A program made the position numbers and the translations under genes. Shown here in pieces: positions 28,070 through 37,172 of a stretch of DNA of 64,000 nt (within the stretch, counting starts at the first letter, position 1; the number at the start of each line of letters is the position of its first letter). This DNA comes from a virus. The notes beneath the pieces were generated by a model. That model had not been told where the DNA came from, did not search any database, and was given only the letters and a program-made list of their open reading frames with translations. The stretch spans positions 1 through 64,000 of the IMG/VR virus record IMGVR_UViG_3300025096_000004; one strand, given 5' to 3'.

Positions 28070-28360
28070 ATGTCTGAAGCAGAAAAAGATTTATATATGA
28101 GAATTGGCAGATTAGAAGACGGCATTGCCGACCTCAAAGTTGAAAGTGCCAAAACCTATAAGGACCTAATTGGCCACCACGAGATGGACAAAGTAAATTC
28201 GGCCTATATGAAGAAAGCTCTTGAGCAGCTTAAGGAAGCAACGAAGGATCCTCTTGCCGGGAAGGGCACATTTGCTCGATGGCTTGCGGCGGTACTAACC
28301 CCGCAAACAATAGCCATTGTAGCTGCCATCGTAGCTGCCGTGGTTGGCGCAAAACTATGA
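28070..28360 (+). CDS. Coiled-coil protein with C-terminal membrane anchor
   Basis: 96 aa behind GGGAGAAC. N-terminal heptad-like helix (MRIGRLEDGIADLKVESAK) and a C-terminal hydrophobic anchor (PQTIAIVAAIVAAVVGAKL). This is the general shape of tail-anchored proteins or some holin/spanin accessory proteins, but no lysis gene lies next to it, so the role is open. ATGA overlap with the next gene. Confidence 0.6.
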   Translation: MSEAEKDLYMRIGRLEDGIADLKVESAKTYKDLIGHHEMDKVNSAYMKKALEQLKEATKDPLAGKGTFARWLAAVLTPQTIAIVAAIVAAVVGAKL

Positions 28361-29142
28361 AATTGACGTTAGAGCAATTAGAACAAATGGTGCTAGACGA
28401 AATGTACAAGAAGTACAATCGCAAAGCTCCATTGGGAAAATATGTATTTCCAAAATATCTAACTCACGATTTACAAGATGAATTCCCCGATGCAGAGAGA
28501 GAAAGAGATACCCCGTTAGAAAAAATAATATCAAAAGCATTGAGAGTGCATGTCGCCCGAAACAGGGCATTGCCGAACAATGTCATAAAAAAATTGAAAA
28601 ACCTTATGTACGCCGGGCATTATCCAGAAATATTTAAATTTCGTAACGAAGGTCTGGTATATAGGGGAATGAATCTTTCAAAAGAATTTATACAGCATCA
28701 TTTCGGCTCATTACCCAAAAAACCAGTGTGGTATAAGCAACCTATTGACTGGTGGAATACGCGAGCAGAAAAAGTGTTAAGCAGAAAAATGCCGTATTCA
28801 TTTTCGACAAAAACTCGTTACAAAAAGAAAAAATGGCACAGCGGAAAACAGTGGGGAAGAGGGGCGGATTCTAAAGCATCATCATGGACAGACGACCTGC
28901 AATCCGCGAAGGGCTTTGCTGGTGATAATAAAGACGGCTTTGCCGTTATTCTCGTTGCCGATGCAAGCAAAAATCGCGATGTTTTTATTGATCTTGATCC
29001 GTTGTATAAATTATTCGAACCGTTTGAAGGCTTTGACCATGAAAATGAACTCATCGCCACGGATGATGTTAGGGTTCATTCAATAATATGGAACTACCTC
29101 TGGGCTGGGGAAGAAGCCCCTGATCAAAACTGGCTGCCTTAA
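28357..29142 (+). CDS. Probable mono-ADP-ribosyltransferase with N-terminal tag
   Basis: 261 aa. Tag MKLTLEQLEQMVLDEM at the N-terminus. The R-S-E elements of arginine-type ARTs follow in order: LVYRGM (Arg103), ASSWTDDLQSAKGFA (SxxT with A-x2-F, about 174-188) and HENELIA (Glu229-x-Glu231). ExE is typical of arginine-modifying enzymes. T4 Alt, a packaged and injected ART that modifies host RNA polymerase, is the functional precedent, although no sequence relation beyond the fold signature is claimed. Coupled by ATGA to the coiled-coil gene. Confidence 0.7.
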   Translation: MKLTLEQLEQMVLDEMYKKYNRKAPLGKYVFPKYLTHDLQDEFPDAERERDTPLEKIISKALRVHVARNRALPNNVIKKLKNLMYAGHYPEIFKFRNEGLVYRGMNLSKEFIQHHFGSLPKKPVWYKQPIDWWNTRAEKVLSRKMPYSFSTKTRYKKKKWHSGKQWGRGADSKASSWTDDLQSAKGFAGDNKDGFAVILVADASKNRDVFIDLDPLYKLFEPFEGFDHENELIATDDVRVHSIIWNYLWAGEEAPDQNWLP

Positions 29143-29170
29143 AGTCGATTAACAAAACTGGAACTAAAAG

Positions 29171-29851
29171 ATGAAATTATCAAAAGAGCAACTTAGAAGG
29201 ATTATCAAAGAAGAGTATCGCAAACTGCTCAATGAAGATTGGATGGAAGATGTTCATAAAATCGGCGAGCTTTGGAATGCCGGCAAGGGTGATGAGAAAA
29301 ACGTAAGAATGGTTTTGCAACTTCTTCCATCCATTGGGGAAGCTCTGGCCCAATTGGACCCCGCTTGGAAACCCCTAATCGATGCATACCCTGACAACAT
29401 TGTTGTTGACTATACAACAAATTTGTCCAAACGATGGATTCGCGTCTTTTACGAATCAAAAGAAACTGCCGATGTTGTATTGATATTTTTTCGAAATTAT
29501 ATTACGGGTTCCAAATGGCGGAGTTCCGGCATGCCAAGCAAATGGGAAGGTGGAAATTGGATTCAACACAATTTGCCGCGAGAAAAGAATAAGCTGGGAC
29601 CAAGCGAAATACCAAATGCACCAACAATAGAAATCTTGGCCATGATGCTTGATGTGGGTGATGTAGGCCGGGGCGTCGGCATAAAAGAATTGCAGAACAG
29701 GGGCTATGTTGGAGACATCCCGCCACGAACAATGGCATTTCACGAAGACCCGCATTATTACCAGATGCAGTCTGATGGGTCCGTCAAGAAGATCAACGGA
29801 CACTTTGAATTGGACAATGCCACGCTTATGCGATTACAACAGGAATTGTAA
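29171..29851 (+). CDS. Tagged protein of unknown function (class A tag)
   Basis: 226 aa starting MKLSKEQLRRIIKEEYRKLL, the clearest example of the class A tag. The body (WIRVFYESKETADVVLIFFRN; WKPLIDAYPDNIVVDY) seems alpha/beta; a late segment reads IKELQNRGYVG. No catalytic motif recognised. It ends directly at the start of the thioesterase gene. Confidence 0.65.
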   Translation: MKLSKEQLRRIIKEEYRKLLNEDWMEDVHKIGELWNAGKGDEKNVRMVLQLLPSIGEALAQLDPAWKPLIDAYPDNIVVDYTTNLSKRWIRVFYESKETADVVLIFFRNYITGSKWRSSGMPSKWEGGNWIQHNLPREKNKLGPSEIPNAPTIEILAMMLDVGDVGRGVGIKELQNRGYVGDIPPRTMAFHEDPHYYQMQSDGSVKKINGHFELDNATLMRLQQEL

Positions 29852-30244
29852 ATGGATCTTATATCAACGCACATATGCAAAGGCAAAAATATCGGCGTTC
29901 ATGGCAATCTCTTTGGCGGGATCATGCTATCTTGGCTAGATGAAGCAGGTGGTGCATATGCTTGCCAATGCTGCGATACGCCGAGGATGGTTACCGTTCG
30001 AATGGGGGAAACCCTTTTTAAGAAACCTGTTCGTCCGGGACATCTGCTTAAGATTTATGGTGAGGTCGTCCGTGTCGGGACCACATCCATAACAATAAAC
30101 CTAGAAGCAAGGCGTCATAGCGTGTATAATGGCACTCAAGTTCTTGCCTGCACCAGTAGCCTTGTCTTCGTTCGCGTCGATGGGGATGGAACAGCTATAC
30201 CCCTTAGTGATAAAGTTAAGAAGAAATACGCAAAAAAAGACTAA
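29852..30244 (+). CDS. Hotdog-fold acyl-CoA thioesterase (YciA-like)
   Basis: 130 aa. GNLFGGIMLSWLDEAGGAYA is the hotdog helix with the catalytic Asp typical of YciA/ACOT-type thioesterases. FKKPVRPGHLLKIYGEVVRVG and ITINLEARRHSVYNG follow in family order. It hydrolyses acyl-CoAs; the substrate is unknown. A thioesterase is unusual in a phage and could alter host fatty-acid or CoA pools. No tag. Confidence 0.82.
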   Translation: MDLISTHICKGKNIGVHGNLFGGIMLSWLDEAGGAYACQCCDTPRMVTVRMGETLFKKPVRPGHLLKIYGEVVRVGTTSITINLEARRHSVYNGTQVLACTSSLVFVRVDGDGTAIPLSDKVKKKYAKKD

Positions 30245-30268
30245 TTAATGTAAGCATGAGAAAAAAGC

Positions 30269-30355
30269 ATGTATAACACAGATAAAGATTGGATTTTGAT
30301 AATTGCCGTTATGATATTTGTTATCATTGGCTACGCAATGTGCATGGGAGCCTAA
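30269..30355 (+). CDS. Tiny single-span membrane peptide
   Basis: 28 aa, MYNTDKDW then a hydrophobic span ILIIAVMIFVIIGYAMCMGA to the end. Its stop is 3 bases before the next ATG and its last codons supply the GGGAG site for that gene. Confidence 0.4.
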   Translation: MYNTDKDWILIIAVMIFVIIGYAMCMGA

Positions 30356-30358
30356 ACG

Positions 30359-32569
30359 ATGAAAATAAGAATAAGAAAAAAGAAAGTACCATTTCTCAAT
30401 GAAGCATTAACTGGACTGCACTTGCCGGATATTATTAATACGAAGATCATGGAAGAGGTTACAATCAACGCCAAAGCTCAAGAAGTCTACGGCAAGATCA
30501 TTCGAGATACATTATTTCGATGGCGTGGACGATGGTTTCAAAATAAAATGTTCCATATCATGATGGCGAGAAGAACCATGGCTGGAGACAGCGAGTACAT
30601 TCTTGATGGTGTAAACGAATCAATTTTTAATCAATTTATCAAAAACAATATAGAGAAGGCAGGGCTAACTGCGAAAGAAGATGAACATGGAATGAATTGG
30701 GAAAAATGGATTTCAAGATTAAATCCCGACAATCCCGATATTCAAATTGGCGCTGATGCTGATTGGGCAATTATGGTTGGTGATACGGAAGCTTCTTTTC
30801 CGGAAGGGTGGGAAGATGAAATGAGTCCCACGCGAGCTAGGTTATATAGAAGGCGCGTAGAGCGGGACGTTAAGCGTTTTGAAGGATACGTGCCAAATGG
30901 GCGAAAGGCTCTCCATGCTGCTCAAAAAGAATATGTTCAATTTAGAAACGAACTCAAAGACGTTGCGGCTGGGCTATTTGAAAAGTTAAAGGTTCAAGGT
31001 GGCAACCGAAGATTTGTCCAAGTAAATCGAGATTTATGGGTAGATATTCGGAGAGCCCTTAAGAGCACCCGAAAGAAATTTAAGAAATGGGGGTTCCAAC
31101 AAATTTATGAAGATGAGATTGTTCCGGCTGTCGATTCATTATATTTGATGATTTGGAAATATGCGGCTGAGAAAGAAGACATGGTGAAGATTGCGGCTTA
31201 TTTGAATAGATCTCCGAGAAATCATGCTGGGGTTGAGAAAGCCATGAATAAGGCCATTGATAATGGCGATGATATTCTTACTCATGTTGTTAAATTTTTG
31301 GCGACAGGTGAAATGGAGAAATCTTTAAAAACCTCTTGCGAAGATGTTGCCGCTGAGAAGGGAAGCGATAACATGTTTTGGACCGATGGGACGCCATGTG
31401 TTATCAAGAAATATGATGATGGGCACTTTTGGTTTAATCGAGCATCAAGAAATTGTGAGGCGTTTGGGACTGAAGGGAGAAATTGTGGTAGTGGAGCATA
31501 TCTGCTGATCGATCTTCAAAAGATGGGAGATACGAGGACATGGCACATTGGGCTGGATTATGATCCGAATAGTAATATACTGCACCAAGTGCTTAGCAAA
31601 GGAAATGTGTTTCCTGTGGAGAAGTATTGGCCTTATATTAAGGATTTTGTGGAAAAATTTGGCGTCAAAGACATCGAGGTCGATGCCTTTACTCATTCAC
31701 AAGATTCAAGTCCGTCGCAAATTGCTAAATTCATGACCTTTGTGATGGGAGAGGACCATGAGCGAGGCAAAGAAGATGAAGCATTAAAAGAAATCATATC
31801 AAAGATAGACAATGGTGAATATAATTTCGGTATTGTCGATTCAATGGCTGAAAGATTTAGAAAAGTTGGAAAGGTTGAAGTATGGGGAGCTTTAAGGGAT
31901 AGCGAGGGCATCCATTTTGATGTTGCTTTCGATTCCAAATGGCAGTCCGACTTTCCGATAAAACCCAAAGAGTGGAGAGAGAAGTATGCACATGACCGAG
32001 GTTTTTTAGAAAGAACCATGTCTGAGAAAGCAACAAATTTAATTGAAGAATGGTGGAACCAGCACCATCACCGGTTCTTCTTTAATATGTATTCTCACTT
32101 GGGACCGCTAGCTATCGGGGTGAAACCAACATTGGCGTTCAGCATGAAGATCGATATGCACGAAAAGTTCTGGCGGGAAGAGTTCCCCGAACGGGCCAGT
32201 GATACCGGGTTTATAAGAGGCACAGAACTAGAGATGGCACACAAGGCTTTTACCAATAACGGCGGCATGATGAATGGAATCTATTATCCAATTAAAAATG
32301 AGGATAATATGAATAGATACATTCAAAAGATGAGGTCCTCTATATTTCCAAGACAGGAAAGAAGAAAATTTTTAAGCCACTTTGATGAGGAGATGGAAAA
32401 AGAGTGGGCGGATGCTTTAAAAGAAGTTGAAAGACAGGCTGCTGTACTTAGAGGCGATACTGACTTGGCCGAGGTTTGGAAGAAAAATGCAAATATTAAA
32501 CCCAAGAAAAAGATCAATGTCCATGAAGCAGCAGCCAAAAACAATTGGTATAGGAAGAGACAGAAATGA
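30359..32569 (+). CDS. Large tagged protein with NCG motif domain (paralogue of 33837)
   Basis: 736 aa. It begins MKIRIRKKKVPFLNEALTG: a class B tag of alternating basic and hydrophobic residues followed by LNE-A, a T4-type processing site. The central domain (about 335-400) has DDGHFWFNRASRNCEAFG and EGRNCGSGAYLLIDL, aligning with GNGFFWYN, SCSVEAARMGHCG and ILFSLRS in the 33837 protein, so the two share a Cys-x2-E-x(n)-(N/H)CG domain. A long helical N-terminal region precedes it. A Cys-based activity is possible but not shown. Candidate injected virion protein. Confidence 0.7.
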   Translation: MKIRIRKKKVPFLNEALTGLHLPDIINTKIMEEVTINAKAQEVYGKIIRDTLFRWRGRWFQNKMFHIMMARRTMAGDSEYILDGVNESIFNQFIKNNIEKAGLTAKEDEHGMNWEKWISRLNPDNPDIQIGADADWAIMVGDTEASFPEGWEDEMSPTRARLYRRRVERDVKRFEGYVPNGRKALHAAQKEYVQFRNELKDVAAGLFEKLKVQGGNRRFVQVNRDLWVDIRRALKSTRKKFKKWGFQQIYEDEIVPAVDSLYLMIWKYAAEKEDMVKIAAYLNRSPRNHAGVEKAMNKAIDNGDDILTHVVKFLATGEMEKSLKTSCEDVAAEKGSDNMFWTDGTPCVIKKYDDGHFWFNRASRNCEAFGTEGRNCGSGAYLLIDLQKMGDTRTWHIGLDYDPNSNILHQVLSKGNVFPVEKYWPYIKDFVEKFGVKDIEVDAFTHSQDSSPSQIAKFMTFVMGEDHERGKEDEALKEIISKIDNGEYNFGIVDSMAERFRKVGKVEVWGALRDSEGIHFDVAFDSKWQSDFPIKPKEWREKYAHDRGFLERTMSEKATNLIEEWWNQHHHRFFFNMYSHLGPLAIGVKPTLAFSMKIDMHEKFWREEFPERASDTGFIRGTELEMAHKAFTNNGGMMNGIYYPIKNEDNMNRYIQKMRSSIFPRQERRKFLSHFDEEMEKEWADALKEVERQAAVLRGDTDLAEVWKKNANIKPKKKINVHEAAAKNNWYRKRQK

Positions 32570-33255
32570 AACTTATAATGGAGACATGGCGAAGGTATTT
32601 AACAGAATCCCAAGTGACAAAGCTTAGGATTTTTGACTTTGATGAGACCATTGCCTTTACAAAGTCTTCCGTTCGAGTAATAACCCCAAGGGGAAAGAAA
32701 ATTGAATTTCCTTCTCAATTAGAATATGATAAGTGGATCAGCAAGATGGGACAAGAACTTGACATTCAAGACTTCGATCCAGTAGGTGCGATGGTCAGGA
32801 TGGGCTTTAAATTCGATTATAGTGATTTTGATAAAGTTATCGATCCGGAAGAAAATAATAGGGTTGTCAAGATTTTAGGACGTGTTGTTGGAGCGAACCG
32901 ACTTGATCCGCAGAGAGAAGTTTATATTATGACTGCTCGAGGTCCAGAAGCTAAGAAACCAATAATGGATTATCTTATGACTTTAAAGAGAGAAGATGGG
33001 TCTCCAAGGTTTGAAAAAAGTGACTTCACCGGCATACTCACTTTGACAGGGCAATCCAAACAACGAGCGATTGAAAAGCTTATTCTCAAACACTCAACAG
33101 ACGGGCAAACCTCAATTAGACAAATTTCATTTTTTGATGATTCTCAAAAGAACCTCGATGATGTCATGCAATTGAGAAACAAATATCCAGATATTGACAT
33201 TGCAATAGAAAAGGTCGAGCATGGAGATATTACAAGTTTGGAGGAAGAGATATGA
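32566..33255 (+). CDS. HAD-superfamily phosphatase with N-terminal tag
   Basis: 229 aa. Tag MKLIMETWRRYLTES (LTE site), then HAD motif I LRIFDFDETIAFTKS, motif II YIMTARG and motif IV ISFFDDSQKN with the motif III Lys near QSKQRAIEKLI. The enzyme part starts within 20 residues of the N-terminus, so the tag is a clean addition. Substrate unknown; candidates are nucleotides or polynucleotide 3' phosphates. ATGA overlaps with both neighbours. Confidence 0.8.
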   Translation: MKLIMETWRRYLTESQVTKLRIFDFDETIAFTKSSVRVITPRGKKIEFPSQLEYDKWISKMGQELDIQDFDPVGAMVRMGFKFDYSDFDKVIDPEENNRVVKILGRVVGANRLDPQREVYIMTARGPEAKKPIMDYLMTLKREDGSPRFEKSDFTGILTLTGQSKQRAIEKLILKHSTDGQTSIRQISFFDDSQKNLDDVMQLRNKYPDIDIAIEKVEHGDITSLEEEI

Positions 33256-33542
33256 AACTCATAATGGAAAATTGGAGAAAATACATTAAAGAAGGTGAAC
33301 TTATCCAAGGTCCATGGGTTTCGGCCAAAGATCAAGCAGTTGAAGAATTTATAAAATTATTCCCTCCGGCGATGGCACCAGATGAAGTGGAGGCAGAGGA
33401 GTTCATATTTGCGCTTCAAAGTAAAGAGGTCGAGTCTGCTCTAAAGGCCATTGGTTATCGACCGGAGACCTTTGGTATGGACCATCTTGGAAATATCTAC
33501 ATTTGGGTTGACAGGTGGTTTAACAAAAAGAGTATGCTATAA
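33252..33542 (+). CDS. Small tagged protein (class A tag)
   Basis: 96 aa, MKLIMENWRKYIKEGEL (IKE-G site), followed by a compact acidic domain ending GNIYIWVDRWFNKKS. The tag is nearly identical to that of the preceding HAD protein, although the bodies are unrelated. Function unknown. Confidence 0.65.
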   Translation: MKLIMENWRKYIKEGELIQGPWVSAKDQAVEEFIKLFPPAMAPDEVEAEEFIFALQSKEVESALKAIGYRPETFGMDHLGNIYIWVDRWFNKKSML

Positions 33543-33785
33543 AGAATCAAGTTTGTAAACCTTTATGCGATCTACAGGTATAAGATATAGCGTAACACCC
33601 TTGGCAAACCATAAATCCACAACATCAATTCCGTCTTTTGAGTCATCTTGGTAAATATCCGATATAACTATCCCAAAGGTGCCAAATATATCAGTAACTC
33701 TTTCCAATATTTCAAGATATTTTTTCGTTTCAAGCTCATTTGGTTGCGAAAATACAACCATTGATCCTTTTTTTATTTGTTCCAA
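33537..33785 (-). CDS. SH3/KOW-like protein on the minus strand
   Basis: 82 aa on the minus strand from TTG 33785, with GGGGGGA 7 bases upstream. The reading KGSMVVFSQPNE, FGIVISDIYQDD, VVDLWFAKGVTLYLI, VDRIKVYK matches the G-x-(M/L)-V, G-I-V, V-x-L-W and I-x-V pattern of the MKVGDLV family. It fills the only gap between + strand genes here, so it is likely real. Its leader resembles those at 4932 and 36125. Confidence 0.6.
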   Translation of the reverse strand: MEQIKKGSMVVFSQPNELETKKYLEILERVTDIFGTFGIVISDIYQDDSKDGIDVVDLWFAKGVTLYLIPVDRIKVYKLDSL

Positions 33786-33836
33786 TCATTTATCCCCCCA
33801 ATGTAACTAATTACAACAAGTTTGGAGTTTTTTTAA

Positions 33837-36110
33837 ATGATAAAAATAAAGATTAGGAAGAATCCTGTGTTGCAAGAAGCGATGAAACTTGAAGGCATGG
33901 GTTTGCCAGCAATTTTAATCACTTCGATCAAAGAAGATCTCACTAAAAGAGAAGATCAAGTCCGCCTCGCATTAATGCTCAAAGATGAACCAATAAGTTT
34001 GCGGGCAGCAATGAAGGCCTCCAAGCTATTTGATTGGAATGGGCACAACCCATGGGTGGGTAATTTTTATAAACAAATGGAAAAGAAATATCTCAATCAT
34101 GATATAGGCATGAAAGAGTTTAAAGGCTTTTACGATAAATATTCCAATTATTTTGTCAATCACAAAGCTGTTGCAATGAGTGGCGAATATTATTGGAAAA
34201 GCAAATTGCAAAACCCCGATCGGCCAAGCCCTTTTTGGGTCAGAAATGGTGTTGACTCGACAAGACCTTTAAAACTTAAAGATTTGAAAGGAATGAGAAA
34301 ATCTGTTGCCAAGTTTATTAAAAAAAATGATGAATTGTCAACTGAACATTATACCAAAAAATTCAATGATGAAATGGATGGAACTATTCTTGAATTCTAT
34401 AATGATAAAATTAGAGGAAGTGGGTCTGGATCAAAACTAATCGCCTTTTTGAAAGAACATCCAGACAACCAACAATCGCTTGCAGGTATGGGTTTAAAGG
34501 AAGCGGTGGAGTTTGCTGAAGGTTATTTTAATGAAAAAGAAGATCCTGACAACATTATTAAAGATTACGGTAATGGATTTTTCTGGTACAACATAGGAGA
34601 AGATAGTTGTAGTGTCGAAGCGGCTCGCATGGGTCATTGCGGCTCAGCGGATAGAGGGATTTTATTTTCCCTTCGGTCTAAGGGTCGGAAGCAAAAAATT
34701 TCCGATTCCCATATTACTATCTCGTTTGATGGAGGAGAGGTATTTCAAATCAAAGGAAAACAAAATTGTACACCTGATGAGAAGTATGGCAAGTATATTA
34801 TTGATTTTTTAAAATTTATGGAAGTAGAGGTTATTCATGAGTCAGGACAACATTCAAGTTGTGATTTTGGGCCATTTCTTGAATGGCTCCAAGAGAAGTA
34901 TCCCGAAGCAGAATATCCGGGAAATATGGAAGAAGAACTCATGCAAACCATCAATGCAATAAACAATGGTAATTACAACACAGAATATGTTGAGTTTTAT
35001 TCAGATTGGGTAGATGACCCTCATATAGGGAGGCCTCAAATTTATATTGATGCAGAAGCTTTCTTTCGTGTGGAACTGCCTTTTTTAAATGATTTGGATT
35101 GGGAATTTGTGGCAGATATTTATAACGATGAAGAGGAAAAGTTAAAAGAACTCATTGTTGAGGCGTGTGACTTTGAAGATTATGATGTATATTCTGATGC
35201 TATTGATATTCACCTCCGAGAGGGCGAGTTTTCCGATGAGGGGCTCATGTTGGATGTTAGACTTCGTCTTTCTCCAGATAATAACAATTACGCTGAAAGT
35301 CAGGAAGAGGCGGAAGGAAATATAAGAAACATCTATTATGGTTATGAAGGGGACAACATTGAAGACCATCAAAAGAAAATACAAACGGTTTTCATGCGAG
35401 AGTATGACGATGTTATTAACCCCGCCGGGCGGGAAGAATTCCAAGGTGTTTTGGAAAGAATCGAAGAATTAAAGCAACAATATAAATTTTTTGATGTATA
35501 CGTTGACGATGAGTCCGAAGAGATCTCAATGGAAGCAAAGATCCCGCTGCCAATTAGATTTAAATTTATTCAGAATGCGGGACGATACAGCAGAGATCAA
35601 ATTGGAAGAGCTATCAATACTTATTGGCAAGAGTTGGAAACCATATTCCCGACCAAAACAATTGCAAAAGATATAGAAAAAGCAATGGATGATAGACATG
35701 ACAAGATAAAGGCTGCTGCCGAAAAACAGGTTCAAATACCCTTTCCGGGATTTGAAGTTGAAAAACCTCACCAAGGGAAACTTAAAAAGCCATTTTCTTT
35801 TGAAATGGGAATTAAGAGACCAAGCACGGCTGCGCTGAGTGGTGCAATCAAAGGGGCAGAGTGGCTTGTTCCAAAGTTGGCAATGGGCATGATGATAAGT
35901 TGGCTAGATAATAAAGACACGATTTTATATGTTATGGAATATATCGACTTCCTTGAGGATGAGATAGAAAATATAATAAATGGTCTTCCTTTGGACAGAA
36001 TGCAGAGAGAAGTTAACGCGGCTCATAAAGAAGCAGTGAGTTCTCTTCCCAACTACACACAACTCTCCGAGAACAGAAAAAGAAGAAGAAAAATTAAAAT
36101 AATTAAATAA
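33837..36110 (+). CDS. Large tagged protein with GHCG motif domain (paralogue of 30359)
   Basis: 757 aa behind TTTGGAG. Starts MIKIKIRKNPVLQEAMKL: class B tag with LQE-A site. The central domain (about 240-335) reads GNGFFWYNIGEDSCSVEAARMGHCG, continuing ILFSLRS, SHITISFDGGEVFQIKGKQN and KYIIDFLKFMEV. A domain with W-x(n)-C-x2-E-x(n)-MGHCG and QIKGKxN is recurrent in phage proteins without known function. Beyond it, a long acidic region and a basic C-terminus (KRRRKIKIIK). Candidate packaged effector. Confidence 0.7.
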   Translation: MIKIKIRKNPVLQEAMKLEGMGLPAILITSIKEDLTKREDQVRLALMLKDEPISLRAAMKASKLFDWNGHNPWVGNFYKQMEKKYLNHDIGMKEFKGFYDKYSNYFVNHKAVAMSGEYYWKSKLQNPDRPSPFWVRNGVDSTRPLKLKDLKGMRKSVAKFIKKNDELSTEHYTKKFNDEMDGTILEFYNDKIRGSGSGSKLIAFLKEHPDNQQSLAGMGLKEAVEFAEGYFNEKEDPDNIIKDYGNGFFWYNIGEDSCSVEAARMGHCGSADRGILFSLRSKGRKQKISDSHITISFDGGEVFQIKGKQNCTPDEKYGKYIIDFLKFMEVEVIHESGQHSSCDFGPFLEWLQEKYPEAEYPGNMEEELMQTINAINNGNYNTEYVEFYSDWVDDPHIGRPQIYIDAEAFFRVELPFLNDLDWEFVADIYNDEEEKLKELIVEACDFEDYDVYSDAIDIHLREGEFSDEGLMLDVRLRLSPDNNNYAESQEEAEGNIRNIYYGYEGDNIEDHQKKIQTVFMREYDDVINPAGREEFQGVLERIEELKQQYKFFDVYVDDESEEISMEAKIPLPIRFKFIQNAGRYSRDQIGRAINTYWQELETIFPTKTIAKDIEKAMDDRHDKIKAAAEKQVQIPFPGFEVEKPHQGKLKKPFSFEMGIKRPSTAALSGAIKGAEWLVPKLAMGMMISWLDNKDTILYVMEYIDFLEDEIENIINGLPLDRMQREVNAAHKEAVSSLPNYTQLSENRKRRRKIKIIK

Positions 36111-36124
36111 CAATTATTTTACCC

Positions 36125-36144
36125 ATAGTTACTAATAGGGGGGG
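36125..36144 (+). promoter_or_regulatory. Leader element ahead of lipoprotein gene (copy 2)
   Basis: ATAGTTACTAATAGGGGGGG, 18 of 19 positions as at 4932, followed by the same TATGA just upstream of the true start. The two genes it precedes are both lipoproteins but otherwise unrelated. Confidence 0.45.
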
Positions 36145-36151
36145 CTATGAG

Positions 36152-37150
36152 GTGTTTTATTTAATTTTCTTTTTATTGTCTTGTGTTAATGACCATATGA
36201 TTGCCTATAAGGTCGTTGAAACGGAGACTGAGACCGTTCATGCGCAGGACATTTACGTCTATATTGAGGGTGACACGATTGAAGACACGGCGTTTGATGG
36301 TGCGCCAATATGGGTTGACTCATTTACACAACCATCGTCGGTCAACGGTGTTGACATTCTATGGGTTATTGATCCTTCGGGTTCTATGAATTCCCACCAA
36401 AGCAGACTGTTGGCTGGGATTGATGTGATGATGCAAGCCTTGCCGCCAAATGGATGGAGGTTGGCAATCATTCCGGCAGACTATAGGTTTGCAGAACAAG
36501 AGCAACAGTTCCCGTTGGTTCCGGGCGACACATATCAAATGGCAGAGAATATGTACATCCAATCCAAGAAGGGAGCCTTCGAAGCTGGGTTTGATGCTGT
36601 CTACGGTTATACAATGAACAATTCTTATTCATCAACATGGATGAGACATGATGCTGCGTTATTAATAGTTTTTGTCTCCGACGAACCGGAACAAAGCAAT
36701 GTGTATCTGCCGGCGACCACTGATTTCATAATGTGGGCATCAGCTTATAGAGAGAATGTCTTTGTGGCCTCGATTGTTAATATCGATCCACCGGAGACAC
36801 TCTGTAACCACTCCGGAATAAACACTGGTACGAAATATATCGATGCTGCTAATCATTTTAATGGTCAAGTTGTTGATATCTGTTCTGTAGATTGGACTGC
36901 TGGTGTTAATGATGCATCAAACCAAGTAGAGCCCTATGAAGAGTGGCCGTTGACACACGAGCCAGCAGACCCTGCACATATATATGTATTTCATGATGGA
37001 GTTCCAGTACCGGACAGTGACGGGGTTGATGTTTATTGGCATTATGATCAGTCATCAAACTCCATAATTTTTGATAAAGTACCAAGTTCTCAGGTTTTGG
37101 TTGAAATTGCTTATTATTATGAAGAAGAGGATCAAGATACAGGAAGTTAA
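36152..37150 (+). CDS. VWA-domain lipoprotein
   Basis: 332 aa from GTG 36152. MFYLIFFLLSC ends in a lipobox-like LLSC (Cys11). The VWA domain starts VDILWVIDPSGSMNSHQ (MIDAS DxSGS), with later LLIVFVSDEPEQSN providing the third MIDAS Asp. The C-terminal 80 residues (AHIYVFHDGVPVPDSDG, VLVEIAYYYEEE) read as a separate beta domain. A cell-surface adhesion-like protein would be unusual for a phage. No tag. Confidence 0.8.
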   Translation: MFYLIFFLLSCVNDHMIAYKVVETETETVHAQDIYVYIEGDTIEDTAFDGAPIWVDSFTQPSSVNGVDILWVIDPSGSMNSHQSRLLAGIDVMMQALPPNGWRLAIIPADYRFAEQEQQFPLVPGDTYQMAENMYIQSKKGAFEAGFDAVYGYTMNNSYSSTWMRHDAALLIVFVSDEPEQSNVYLPATTDFIMWASAYRENVFVASIVNIDPPETLCNHSGINTGTKYIDAANHFNGQVVDICSVDWTAGVNDASNQVEPYEEWPLTHEPADPAHIYVFHDGVPVPDSDGVDVYWHYDQSSNSIIFDKVPSSQVLVEIAYYYEEEDQDTGS

Positions 37151-37172
37151 CTATTTATAGTTGAGGATCTGT

